In this document: one piece after another, positions 16,529 to 25,177 of the stretch | How the letters are laid out: the number at the start of each line of letters is the position of its first letter | Numbering within the stretch: position 1 is the first letter of the stretch | Source of the DNA: an uncultured Collinsella sp. | GTDB taxonomy: Bacteria; Actinomycetota; Coriobacteriia; Coriobacteriales; Coriobacteriaceae | Direction of reading: 5' to 3' | Assembly (NCBI GenBank): GCA_958405195.1 | Contig: CATYDM010000001.1 | Coordinates: 107,082-171,081, forward strand | DNA: 64,000 bases | Position numbers and translations under genes: made by a program | The notes under the pieces: generated by a model | Databases searched by the model: none | What the model was told of the DNA's origin: nothing | What the model saw: only the letters and a program-made list of their open reading frames with translations

Positions 16529-17917
16529 CTACTTGCGGAGCGCGTCCAGAGCGGGATCGACCGGCGCGGGAGCCTCCAGGTCGGAGACCTTCACGATACC
16601 GTTCTCGTCGGAGAAAGCACGGTAGATGGTCTGAATCGCCAGATCAAAGTCCTTCTCCTCGACACCGATAATGATATTAATCTCGTCGCAGCTCTGCGAA
16701 ATCATACGCACGCTCACGCCGGCCTGGCCAAGCATGCCAAACAGGTGGCCCGAGATACCTGCGCGGCCGCGCAGGTTACGGCCGACGGTCGCGATGAGCG
16801 CCAAGCCCTCGACAACCTCGATCTCGAGCGGCTCGACCTCCTGTTGAATGTCGCCCACGAGCGAATACAGCGAGTCGTGCACATCCTGCTCCTGCACCAC
16901 GGCGCCAAAGCGGTCGACACCGGTGGGCATGTGCTCGACGGAAACGTCATAGCGCTCGAAGACCGAAAGCGCGCGGCGCATAAAACCGACACGGGGTTTG
17001 GTGCGGTCGCGGGCAACGTTGATGGCGACAAAACCGCGCTTGCCGGTCACACCGGTAATGATGGGCTCCGCCTCGCCCTCATCGGCCGTCTCGCTAATGA
17101 TAGTGCCGGGGTCCTGCGGCGCATTGGTGTTCTTGATGACCAGCGGAATGCCGGCCTCGCGCACGGGGAACACGGCCTCCTCGTGCAGGACGCTCGCACC
17201 CATGTACGAAAGCTCTCGCAGCTCCTCGTAGGTAACGCGGGCGATGGGCTGAGCCTCGGGCACAATGCGAGGATCGGCAGAATAGAAGCCCGAAACGTCG
17301 GTCCAGTTCTCGTACAGGTCGGCACCAAGGCACTTGGCCAAGATCGAACCCGAGATATCGCCGCCACCACGGTCGAGCAGCTTGATCTGGCCCTCACGCG
17401 TCGCGCCGTAGAAGCCAGGCATAACGAAGCCGCCCTGCTGACCGTACTCTTGCACCAGCTCGGAGGTGCGGTTCATGCTGAGCGTACCGTCGTGATGGAA
17501 CGCCACAACCGTCGCGGCGTCCAGGAACGGTAGGCCCAGGTACTCAGCCATCAGGCGAGCGGTGAAGTACTCGCCGCGGCTCACAAGCTCCTCGGTGGAG
17601 TAACCGCCCGAGCGGGCGCGCTCGGCAAAAGCCGCGAACTCCTCACGGATGGGATAGGTGAGCTCCAGCTCGTCAGCGATATCAAAATAGCGCTGGCCGA
17701 TGTCCTCGAGCAGCTCCTCGCACGACACGTGGTACTTAACGTGCGCGTTAACCAGGTAGAGCAGGTCGGTCACCTTGGTGTCGCCCTTAAAGCGGCGACC
17801 ACAGGCGGAAACCACCACAAAACGGCGAGCCGGGTCGGCATCGACGATGGCCTTGATCTTCTTAAAGTGTTCGGCGTCGGCGACCGACGAGCCGCCAAAC
17901 TTGGCAATCTTAATCAT
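16529..17917 (-). CDS. lysC: Aspartate kinase
   Basis: A 462-residue enzyme phosphorylating L-aspartate, the first step of the aspartate family. KFGGSSVAD is at the N-terminus, with a kinase core containing LLDRGGGDISGS and FYSADPRIVPEA. Two ACT domains from about 310 (GFMRRALSVFERY, and later GQAGVSVRMISQSCDEINI) imply allosteric feedback by lysine and/or threonine. It is divergent from thrC, with about 100 bases between starts, so both promoters share this gap. Confidence 0.93.
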   Translation of the reverse strand: MIKIAKFGGSSVADAEHFKKIKAIVDADPARRFVVVSACGRRFKGDTKVTDLLYLVNAHVKYHVSCEELLEDIGQRYFDIADELELTYPIREEFAAFAERARSGGYSTEELVSRGEYFTARLMAEYLGLPFLDAATVVAFHHDGTLSMNRTSELVQEYGQQGGFVMPGFYGATREGQIKLLDRGGGDISGSILAKCLGADLYENWTDVSGFYSADPRIVPEAQPIARVTYEELRELSYMGASVLHEEAVFPVREAGIPLVIKNTNAPQDPGTIISETADEGEAEPIITGVTGKRGFVAINVARDRTKPRVGFMRRALSVFERYDVSVEHMPTGVDRFGAVVQEQDVHDSLYSLVGDIQQEVEPLEIEVVEGLALIATVGRNLRGRAGISGHLFGMLGQAGVSVRMISQSCDEINIIIGVEEKDFDLAIQTIYRAFSDENGIVKVSDLEAPAPVDPALDALRK

Positions 17918-18021
17918 GGGCTGGAGGTTACCTTTCTAAAAAGCCTCTGCGAACCTATTTTGCGCGCTCTGATACCATGGTTTCACCGATTGGGACCAAG
18001 GCATCCGAGGAGCAGTGTTAT

Positions 18022-19539
18022 ATGGGAACTTATCATAGTACACGAGGACGCACTTTATCGTGCTCAAGTAAGGTGGCAATCCGCACCGGCATCGCTCCCG
18101 ACGGGGGTTTGTTTGTCTCGGACGAGCTTGGCACCCAGCAGGTCGATATCAGCTCGCTTGCAGATAAATCGTACTTTGAAATCGCTCAAGATGTGTTGGG
18201 AATGTTACTGAATGATTACACGGCCGAAGAAATTTCGGCGTGTGTCGACGAGGCATACCGCGGCACGTTCGCGAGTGAAGAGGTTACGCCGCTCGTCAAA
18301 CTCGACGCTGCGCCGGGCGCTGACGCCCCTCAGACCTATGTGATGGAGCTCTTTGGCGGCCCCACGAGCGCCTTTAAGGATGTCGCCCTGCAAATGCTTC
18401 CCCGTCTCATGGCCCGCACTTCTGCCAAGGACGGCGGCTCCGAGCGCATCATGATCGTCACCGCCACATCGGGCGACACGGGCAAGGCAGCGCTCGCTGG
18501 CTTTGCCGACGCCCCGGGCACGGGCATCACCGTCTTTTATCCCGAAGGCAAGGTCAGCCGCGTCCAGAACCTGCAGATGTCCACACAGGAAGGCGATAAC
18601 GTCGCCGTCTGCGGCATCCGCGGCAACTTTGACGACGCCCAGAGTGCCGTCAAGCGCATCTTTGCCGATAAGGAGCTTGCCGAGCGTCTTGAAGCCGCCG
18701 GCACGGTGCTTTCGAGCGCCAACTCCATCAACGTCGGCCGCCTGGTGCCGCAGGTCGTCTACTACTTTGCCGCCTATGCACAGCTGCTGCGCGCCGGTGC
18801 CATCGAGGCCGGCGACGCCGTTGAGTTCTGCGTCCCGACCGGCAACTTTGGCGATATCCTGGCCGGCTACTACGCCAAGCGCATGGGTCTGCCCGTCGCC
18901 AAACTCGTCGTGGCCAGCGACAAGAACAACGTGCTCGCTGACTTCCTGACCACCGGCGTCTACGACCGCAACCGTCCGTTCTTCACGACCATCTCGCCGT
19001 CGATGGACATCCTCATCAGCTCTAACCTGGAGCGCATGCTGTACTTCCTGTCCGATGGCGACTGCGAGCTTGTTGCCGGCCTTATGGAGCAGCTGGCCCA
19101 GACTGGTCGCTACGAGGTTCCCGCCGACCTGCTGGCAAAGATTCAGGGCGTCTTTGGCTGTGGTTGGGCCAGCGAGGACGAGGTCCGCGCTGCTATCAAG
19201 GGCTGCTGGGACGCGAACGACTACGTGATCGACCCGCACACCGCTTGCGGCTATCACGTCTTTGAAAAGGTCGCTCCCGCCGAGGGCGCCAAGGCCCGCG
19301 TGCTGCTTTCGACCGCCAGCCCCTACAAGTTCCCACGCGCCTGCTGCGACGCCCTGGGGCTCGACGTTCCCGAGGACGACTTTGAGGCCATGCGCGTGCT
19401 CGAGCAGGCAACCAACACGGTTGCCCCGGTCCAACTCGCCGAGCTCGAGTCCAAGCCTGTCCGCTTTGAAGACGTCTGCGACGTAGCCGACATGGCCAAC
19501 TACGTCGAGTCTGCAGCAAAAAAGATGACTACCAACTAA
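18022..19539 (+). CDS. thrC: Threonine synthase
   Basis: A 505-residue PLP enzyme converting O-phosphohomoserine to threonine. The N-terminal MGTYHSTRGR is typical. The PLP-binding Lys119 lies in FGGPTSAFKD, the phosphate-binding TATSGDTGKAAL follows, and VPTGNFGDILAGYYAK is conserved. The start was set at the ATG with GAGGAG nine bases upstream rather than the longer frame. It ends at its own terminator, so thrB is probably transcribed separately. Confidence 0.93.
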   Translation: MGTYHSTRGRTLSCSSKVAIRTGIAPDGGLFVSDELGTQQVDISSLADKSYFEIAQDVLGMLLNDYTAEEISACVDEAYRGTFASEEVTPLVKLDAAPGADAPQTYVMELFGGPTSAFKDVALQMLPRLMARTSAKDGGSERIMIVTATSGDTGKAALAGFADAPGTGITVFYPEGKVSRVQNLQMSTQEGDNVAVCGIRGNFDDAQSAVKRIFADKELAERLEAAGTVLSSANSINVGRLVPQVVYYFAAYAQLLRAGAIEAGDAVEFCVPTGNFGDILAGYYAKRMGLPVAKLVVASDKNNVLADFLTTGVYDRNRPFFTTISPSMDILISSNLERMLYFLSDGDCELVAGLMEQLAQTGRYEVPADLLAKIQGVFGCGWASEDEVRAAIKGCWDANDYVIDPHTACGYHVFEKVAPAEGAKARVLLSTASPYKFPRACCDALGLDVPEDDFEAMRVLEQATNTVAPVQLAELESKPVRFEDVCDVADMANYVESAAKKMTTN

Positions 19540-19550
19540 AACCCCTTATA

Positions 19551-19585
19551 AGGCGCCGGCGAAAGCCGGCGCACCTTCTTTTTAT
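19551..19585 (+). terminator. thrC terminator
   Basis: The stem GCGCCGGC-GAAA-GCCGGCGC is followed by a T-rich tract (CTTCTTTTTATTT). Confidence 0.85.
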
Positions 19586-19616
19586 TTAGCTTTCGGGATG
19601 ATGACGAGCATGCGAG

Positions 19617-19727
19617 CGGGTCTGGCCGTTTAGTTCGTCGCGAGTTCCGCACAAGCCGGAAAGCACTTAATGTGCTTTCCGAGCGAGCCAGGACTGCCCG
19701 AGCAGCGAACTAAACGGCCAGACCCGC
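19617..19727 (+). promoter_or_regulatory. Large nested hairpin directly upstream of thrB
   Basis: A perfect 22-bp outer stem (19617-19638 with 19706-19727) encloses an asymmetric internal loop and an inner stem GGAAAGCACTT/AATGTGCTTTCC. It ends a few bases before the thrB AGGAGG. It contains TTCCGCA but is otherwise distinct from family 1. It could be a thrB leader/attenuator or another gene-end element; no leader peptide is apparent. Confidence 0.6.
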
Positions 19728-19741
19728 CCAGGAGGACCCAC

Positions 19742-20623
19742 ATGATCAAAATCACCGTCCCAGCCACGAGCGCAAACCTAGGCATCGGCTACGACACCCT
19801 CGGCATGGCCGTCAGCCTCTACTCGCACTTCACCTTCGAGCGCGCTGACAAGCTCACCATCACGGGCTGCCCCGAGGAATTCCAAAACGAGAACAACCTG
19901 GTCTACGTGAGCTTTGTGGATGCGCTGGCCGCATGGGGCGAGCCGGCCTTCCCCGTCGCCATTGACATTCAGACTGACGTTCCCGTCGCCCGCGGCCTGG
20001 GCTCCAGCTCCACCTGCGTCGTCGCCGGCATTATGGCCGCCGCCGCACTGACAGGCCACACTGTCGACCGCGCCGAGCTCGTCCGCATTGCCACCGAGGT
20101 CGAGGGCCATCCCGATAACGTCGCCCCCGCTATCCTGGGCGGCGCCGTCTGCTCCTTTACGCCTACCGATTCACTCCCCCAGTGCCTGCGCTACGAGGTG
20201 AGCAATCGCTTGCGTTTTATTACCGTGATTCCACCTTACGAGGTGCACACGAGTGAGGCGCGCAAGGTCGTGCCACAGGAGATTCCGCTCTCCACCGCCG
20301 TGTGGCAGATGGGCCGCATCGCCGGCATGACGCGCGGCTTGGAGACTGGTGACCTGGACCTGATTGCCGCCGCCAATGACGACCGCATTCAGGAGCCCTA
20401 TCGTCGCCGCCTGATTCCCGACTACAACGCCGTGCGCGACACCTGCCTTAACGGAGGCGCCAAGACCATCTGGATCAGTGGCTCCGGCTCGACCCTCATG
20501 GCCGTGACTGACGACACCATCGTGGCGAAGTTCCTGCAGGTCAAGCTGCGCGAGCAGTTCCCCAAGTGTGACACGCATATTCTGACGTGCGACACGGAAG
20601 GCGCCCAGATCGAATACCTGTAG
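19742..20623 (+). CDS. thrB: Homoserine kinase
   Basis: A 293-residue GHMP kinase phosphorylating homoserine, giving the substrate of ThrC. PATSANLGIGYDTLG is at 7-21, the ATP-binding PVARGLGSSST at 81-91, and the C-terminal ISGSGSTLMAV is conserved. AGGAGG lies seven bases before the ATG; the longer frame upstream would run through a large hairpin and is rejected. Confidence 0.93.
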   Translation: MIKITVPATSANLGIGYDTLGMAVSLYSHFTFERADKLTITGCPEEFQNENNLVYVSFVDALAAWGEPAFPVAIDIQTDVPVARGLGSSSTCVVAGIMAAAALTGHTVDRAELVRIATEVEGHPDNVAPAILGGAVCSFTPTDSLPQCLRYEVSNRLRFITVIPPYEVHTSEARKVVPQEIPLSTAVWQMGRIAGMTRGLETGDLDLIAAANDDRIQEPYRRRLIPDYNAVRDTCLNGGAKTIWISGSGSTLMAVTDDTIVAKFLQVKLREQFPKCDTHILTCDTEGAQIEYL

Positions 20624-20644
20624 TCGCCGTCCCGTATACTCGCC

Positions 20645-20769
20645 GGGGAGGCCAGGGGCTTTGCCCCCAAATCGTCCTCGGACTTGGCAGGACCCCCGCT
20701 GCGCACTTCGTGCGGCGGGGGTCCTGCCGTCCTGCGGAAAGATTTGGGGGCAAAGCCCCTGGCCTCCCC
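20645..20769 (+). repeat. Long nested hairpin, family 1 (3' of thrB)
   Basis: A perfect 29-bp outer stem pairs 20645-20673 with 20741-20769. The internal loop has CGTCCTCGG and CTGCGGAAAG, and an inner GC-rich stem spans 20686-20728. Stem sequences differ from the pfkA copy while loop strings are kept. Confidence 0.85.
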
Positions 20770-20905
20770 TACGTTAGCTTCGCTGACGGCGGCTACAGGG
20801 ACCTACGCTTTGTAAAAGCGCCGGGCTGATAGTTGCTTTTTATTGGTAGGGGCTCTTGCTAGGTAGGGGCACTTACTAGTGACAGGCTTCGCCTGTGCGC
20901 TTGGT

Positions 20906-21604
20906 TTACGCTGCGCTTGTTTCTTTGTATTCGAAGACTGGTTCTAGGAGGTCTTCGATGTTGCAGTGTAGGACTTTTGCAATATCCCTCACTGTCGTTA
21001 CCGAGGCTTCGTTGATGTTTCGCTGGCGCTGTTCGTACATTTGGATTGAACGGAGCGATACACCCGATTCGTATGCCAGGTCTTGTTGGGTTTTTTTAAT
21101 CCTCTTTCTTGCTAGCGCCAGTTTAGTCTGACGCGGCGCCTTCTTCGCCATATCACAGACAAGGCGCGCCACGCGCTCCTCCGAGGCCTCATGCCAGGGG
21201 TAGTACAGGTTTCGCAGCGCATCAAATGGAACAACATGAAGCAGATCTTCGAACGATCCCCCTAGGCGCCACTGCAAATATGCCAGTATCCAGCCCGTCC
21301 AATATTCTGGTGTCTTCTCAAATCGGTAGGTCCGATCTGGCATCGACCCTGTTTGGTAACCAGATCTTTCGGAGATGAGCGCAAATAGTTCAACGCCCGA
21401 CTTTCCCGACACTACCCATGCGTTGCCGCGTTCGAACTCGCGAGCTACGCCGCTCAGGCAAAAGAGTTCAGCAACTTCCGATCCTTCTGCTCCGTAATCG
21501 TTAACGGCATAGTCGAAGCAATCCCCGAGGTTGTTCATTGCGTCCTCAAGGTAATAGACGGGATATGTCCTACTCGGCCCACGATCCGTTAACTCTTGGA
21601 TCAT
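20906..21604 (-). CDS. HTH protein with DUF3791-like N-terminus, candidate antitoxin
   Basis: A 232-residue protein. The N-terminal two thirds (AELFCLSGVAREFERG, EYWTGWILAYLQWRLGG, LYYPWHEA) resemble proteins that travel with DUF3990 toxins. Residues from about 160 form an XRE-type HTH (QQDLAYESGVSLRSIQMYEQ). It overlaps the upstream DUF3990 gene by 35 bases, with GGGAGGG before the ATG, so the two are co-translated. I infer it neutralises the partner and represses the shared promoter. Codon usage (more AT-ending codons) differs from neighbours, suggesting acquisition. Confidence 0.65.
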   Translation of the reverse strand: MIQELTDRGPSRTYPVYYLEDAMNNLGDCFDYAVNDYGAEGSEVAELFCLSGVAREFERGNAWVVSGKSGVELFALISERSGYQTGSMPDRTYRFEKTPEYWTGWILAYLQWRLGGSFEDLLHVVPFDALRNLYYPWHEASEERVARLVCDMAKKAPRQTKLALARKRIKKTQQDLAYESGVSLRSIQMYEQRQRNINEASVTTVRDIAKVLHCNIEDLLEPVFEYKETSAA

Positions 21605-22253
21605 TTAAATCAACCCTCCCTGCCATCAAATCCCTAATGTCGACACCATCAGAGTCAAATCCGTTTACCGTATCCAGGTACTTTCGTCGAGCGTTCTGTT
21701 CTCGCTCAAATCGTTTGGGATAAAACTCAGCTCCCGAAGCCTGCTTCCAATCGCGGAACTTAATCGCCGAGAACGCACGCTCACTCATAAGCGCATATTG
21801 AATGCCCAAATCCCCCAAAAACATAATGCGCTGCAATTGCCTGAGCGAGATCATGCCGTTGACAAACTGTCTTGCAAACGAGAAATAGGAATCGTCTGCA
21901 CGATAGCCTCGAATAACGTCATAGGGAGAAATATCAATCAGGCAGTTATCCAGCAGATAACGAAGCCCCTCGCGTGCTACTGGCGTTGAAACATTGAACT
22001 CTCTGTTATTCGCCAGAATTGCAAGCCAGTTGAGAATCGAGAACTCACCTGATTCCAAATCCAAAATCGCAAGGCCATCTAAATCAAGCTCATATCGATT
22101 GGCAATGCCATCAGACTCGGTCCGACATGCCCACTCCATTGCCATTTCCTCATGCGGTGTGCAATAAAACCCGCGCCCATAGTCATTGAATTGCCTGCAT
22201 TTATCCAACGATGGATGCTCGACAACAACCTCCGACCCGTGCCAAAGCTCCAT
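21570..22253 (-). CDS. DUF3990-family protein, putative ADP-ribosyltransferase-fold toxin
   Basis: A 227-residue protein starting MELWHGSEVVVEHPSLDK, with FNDYGRGFYCTPHEEMAMEWA. That N-terminal pattern is typical of DUF3990, a family related to ADP-ribosyltransferases and often encoded with a small DNA-binding or DUF3791 partner. The C-terminal part is charged and I do not recognise it. AGGAGG precedes the ATG and follows directly on a striking double palindrome. The toxin role is inferred from family and gene pairing. Confidence 0.65.
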   Translation of the reverse strand: MELWHGSEVVVEHPSLDKCRQFNDYGRGFYCTPHEEMAMEWACRTESDGIANRYELDLDGLAILDLESGEFSILNWLAILANNREFNVSTPVAREGLRYLLDNCLIDISPYDVIRGYRADDSYFSFARQFVNGMISLRQLQRIMFLGDLGIQYALMSERAFSAIKFRDWKQASGAEFYPKRFEREQNARRKYLDTVNGFDSDGVDIRDLMAGRVDLNDPRVNGSWAE

Positions 22254-22269
22254 ATCGACCTCCTAAAAA

Positions 22270-22316
22270 ATATCACCCCAGTGATAGTTTACCAATAACT
22301 ATCACTGGGGTGATAT
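22270..22316. promoter_or_regulatory. Double operator in front of the DUF3990 operon
   Basis: Two copies of TATCAC-N4-GTGATA (22271-22286 and 22300-22315) are each palindromic and together form a 20-bp inverted repeat. The spacing suits a cooperative HTH repressor. On the minus strand the repeat is followed by TTTTTT running into AGGAGG, so it could also end ysxC transcription. Confidence 0.65.
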
Positions 22317-22346
22317 GAACGGGGGCTTTTGACGGTTTAACCCTGA

Positions 22347-22937
22347 CTAGAGGCAGGCCTCGGCGATGCGCTTTTTTAGTTCGTCGATACCCACGCCGGT
22401 CTGGGAGCTCGTGATGATTACATTCTCGGCCGGGACGTTGAGCTGCTTTTTGATGGCTGCTGCTTGGCGGGCCTGCTGGGTGCGGCTGAGTTTGTCGGCC
22501 TTGGTGAGGCAGACGATAAAGTTGAACTCGTTGCCCTGCAGGTAGTCGATCATGTCATGGTCGAGTTTACTGGGGTCGTGGCGAATGTCCACCAGCGACA
22601 CAACCAGGTTAAAGCTGCGCTCGGAGTCGAAGAAGTCGCCAATGAGCTCGGCCCAACGGTCGCGCTCGGCCTTGGAACGGCGGGCGAAACCGTAGCCTGG
22701 CAGGTCCACAAAGTGCACGTCGTCGGCCTCGAAGAAGTTGATGTTGCTCGTCTTGCCCGGCGTACTCGAAACCTTCACCAGGTTCTTGCGGCCAAAGAGC
22801 TTGTTCATGATGGACGACTTGCCCACGTTGGAGCGGCCGACAAAGCTCACCTCGGGGCAGGTGGACTCGGGGATCTGCGAAACCTTGCCGTAGCTGGCGA
22901 CGAACTTGGCAAGCTGATAGTTAATGGAATCGGCCAT
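22347..22937 (-). CDS. ysxC: Ribosome biogenesis GTPase YsxC/EngB
   Basis: A 196-residue TRAFAC GTPase needed for late 50S subunit assembly. G1 GRSNVGKS is at 34-41, the G2-region threonine in SSTPGKT, G3 in VDLPGYGFA, G4 LTKADKL and G5 ITSSQTG. The start ATG has AAGGAG five bases upstream; the GTG two codons earlier lies inside that site. It is followed by the unrelated DUF3990 pair and preceded by mtnN. Confidence 0.93.
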   Translation of the reverse strand: MADSINYQLAKFVASYGKVSQIPESTCPEVSFVGRSNVGKSSIMNKLFGRKNLVKVSSTPGKTSNINFFEADDVHFVDLPGYGFARRSKAERDRWAELIGDFFDSERSFNLVVSLVDIRHDPSKLDHDMIDYLQGNEFNFIVCLTKADKLSRTQQARQAAAIKKQLNVPAENVIITSSQTGVGIDELKKRIAEACL

Positions 22938-22975
22938 GGACACTCCTTGGTCGTAGGTTCTTACAAATAGACGCG

Positions 22976-23716
22976 CTATTGCGCAGCGGCAATGCGGCGG
23001 ACGATATCGAGCGTGATGTCACTTGCGACACGCGCGTACTCGAACAGATCGAACTCGCGCTCGCAAATTGCATCGTACGCCTCGTCACAATTATCGCTGA
23101 TAGCGCGCAACACCAGGCAATCGACACCATTTTTGGTTGCGACATGGGCAATTGCCGCGCCCTCCATGCCGACACAATCGGCATGCGTCGCCTCGATAGC
23201 GTCGTTGCGCATGGTAGCGCCCGTCACAAAGCGGTTACCCGTGGCAATCGTGCCGACCAGGAACTGCTTGGTGCCCTCGTTCGAAGCGACTGCATTTTTC
23301 GAAGCGTCAACAAACCCACGCTCAGCAAGCACGTCGGCGGCAATATCGACCAGCGCGGGCGTCGAGCCAAACTCCTCGAGCCCCGGTGCGGACTCGGCGA
23401 TAAGCGCGGTATCGGTATCCAGATAGCGTAGGCGTTTGCCAATGACCACGTCGTCGATATGGAGCTTGGGGTTCAAACCGCCCGCAATGCCCGAAAACAC
23501 AACAGCCTGCGGAGCATACTTGCTAATGAGGTGCTGTGTTGCAGCGGCGGCGTTCACCGTGCCCATGCCCGCCGTTGTGGCGACAACTGTCAGGCCGTCG
23601 AGCTCACCGCTCACAACGGTCAAGCCTGCCTCCCGTGCCTCGCAAACGTCGCTCAGCTCTTCCTTAATCTGCATGATCTCTTTTTCGAGCGCACCGATAA
23701 TCGCAATGGTAGCCAT
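22976..23716 (-). CDS. mtnN: 5'-methylthioadenosine/S-adenosylhomocysteine nucleosidase
   Basis: A 246-residue nucleosidase cleaving adenine from MTA and SAH in the methionine cycle. The N-terminal AIIGALEKEI holds the catalytic Glu, GTVNAAAATQ and FSGIAGGLNPKL are core strands, and RAISDNCDEA supplies the catalytic Asp. The ATG at 23716 fits the family start; an in-frame TTG four codons upstream is not needed. It is upstream of ysxC on the same strand with a 38-base gap. Confidence 0.92.
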   Translation of the reverse strand: MATIAIIGALEKEIMQIKEELSDVCEAREAGLTVVSGELDGLTVVATTAGMGTVNAAAATQHLISKYAPQAVVFSGIAGGLNPKLHIDDVVIGKRLRYLDTDTALIAESAPGLEEFGSTPALVDIAADVLAERGFVDASKNAVASNEGTKQFLVGTIATGNRFVTGATMRNDAIEATHADCVGMEGAAIAHVATKNGVDCLVLRAISDNCDEAYDAICEREFDLFEYARVASDITLDIVRRIAAAQ

Positions 23717-23794
23717 GCCATTCCCCAAACCTATTCGAAATTCTCAACCACGGTATGGTACCAGCATTTTGTTTGACCTCGTCAAACGAACACG

Positions 23795-24913
23795 CTAAGC
23801 CAGTGCAGCTCGCGTATCAAACAGAGCCTTTGCAATCGCGGCCGTAACCTCGCTCGAACGGTCACTCCATGGCATCGATGTCATGACGCTCATGACATAG
23901 GTACGGCCATCGATGTCGATGAGGCCCGCATCGCATGTCGAATAGTAACCATCCTCGCTAATCCAGCCTGCCTTGTTGCGCACCAAAACCTGCTCGTCCG
24001 CAATGCCATCGCGAATAAACGAGCGCGATGTTGATGCCAGAAGGCCCGACAACCACTGTGAAGTCTCGGTATCCATGCTCAGATACTCGCTCATCTCGCG
24101 CCATAACCTCGCAGAAGTGCGCGGGCAGTAGGTCGGAAAATCACTCATCGGATTCAGTGCCGTTTCGTCATCAACGCCCAGATTGGCAATCCAATCCTCA
24201 TAGCCATCATGGTCAAACGCCGCGCGTAACGCGATAAACGAATCGTTGTCTGAGTTGACGACGGCATTCTCGATAAGGTCGCGCACCGTCTGCCAGCCCA
24301 TGCTGTAACCACCATACGTGGCTAAAGGCCAATCGAGCGACACCTGCCCCGATTCGACCAACATCTCGCAAATATAGAGTGCATACAGCGCCTTATAACT
24401 GCTCGCTCCATACACCTCAACATCGGCGTTATACGTCACGCCCCTACCACTCGATAGGTCGTAGAACACTACACCCACGTCGCCCAGCTCCTGCGCCCGA
24501 CACAGGGCATCCTGGAGCGAGGCAAGGCTCTCATCCTCCAAGGCAGGAGTCTTGTTATCCACCAACGAGAAGGTCCGAACGGTATCACCCGAAGGGATAT
24601 CGTTGAAGTTCGCCTTCGAAAGTCTCGTCTTGAGATCTGCCGTCGACAGAGCTTGATCTGCCGACGCTTTGGACTTTGAAACCTTCTCGTTTTGCAGCTG
24701 TACCGTTGACGCATCTGGGCGCCCCGTTCGCTCCGAGGCGTAGGTTTTAACGGTAATTCCGAGGATAATAACCGCCGACGTTAGCATCCCAATAGCGGCA
24801 ATCTTCCTCACGCGGATGCGAGCACCGGCAAGGCCACGCGAAGACGTGCCCTTCGTCTTATATCTGCTGCCATGCTGCGGCACATACTCGTCCCGCGATG
24901 CGATGTTTCGCAC
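23795..24913 (-). CDS. Membrane-anchored beta-lactamase/PBP-like serine hydrolase
   Basis: About 372 residues from a GTG with AGGAG five bases upstream; a longer ATG-started frame (to 24952) lacks a clear site. A short basic N-terminus and one membrane helix (residues 38-57) precede a variable linker and a class A-type serine hydrolase domain. Motif 1 is SSYK (about Ser171), motif 2 is SDN in VVNSDNDSF and motif 3 is NKAGW in place of KTG. This resembles penicillin-interacting hydrolases acting outside the membrane rather than a secreted resistance enzyme; true lactamase activity is doubtful. Confidence 0.8.
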   Translation of the reverse strand: MRNIASRDEYVPQHGSRYKTKGTSSRGLAGARIRVRKIAAIGMLTSAVIILGITVKTYASERTGRPDASTVQLQNEKVSKSKASADQALSTADLKTRLSKANFNDIPSGDTVRTFSLVDNKTPALEDESLASLQDALCRAQELGDVGVVFYDLSSGRGVTYNADVEVYGASSYKALYALYICEMLVESGQVSLDWPLATYGGYSMGWQTVRDLIENAVVNSDNDSFIALRAAFDHDGYEDWIANLGVDDETALNPMSDFPTYCPRTSARLWREMSEYLSMDTETSQWLSGLLASTSRSFIRDGIADEQVLVRNKAGWISEDGYYSTCDAGLIDIDGRTYVMSVMTSMPWSDRSSEVTAAIAKALFDTRAALA

Positions 24914-25117
24914 GTGGTCTCCTGACTGCCACCGTTTATATACGAGCAGCATGATACCGAGCAGGCATTTCTTTCCAAAGATATTCAGCAGCGTTTAAGG
25001 TGTCTTTAAAGAAACCACAAGCGTATTTATCCAAATGGCACGATTCTGTTGCGCATCTCACCGCAACCCAGAGAGCAGTCTTTTCAGGACGAGGCTCTTT
25101 AGCAATCAACTAGGTGC

Positions 25118-25159
25118 CCAGGGGCACTCATTTAAGTCTGTCCCCAATGAGTGCCCTTG
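25118..25159. repeat. Inverted repeat 3' of pflA
   Basis: The arms CCAGGGGCACTCATT and AATGAGTGCCCTTGG have a 12-base loop containing GTCCCC. It shares GTCCCCAATGA with palindromes at 42764 and 60366 and may terminate pflA. Confidence 0.55.
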
Positions 25160-25177
25160 GGGAACGAAAATGGCATG

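Noticed and set aside
17918..18021. Lysine or other riboswitch between lysC and thrC
   Set aside because: The divergent gap is about 100 bases, too short for a lysine riboswitch plus promoter, and no structure was recognised.
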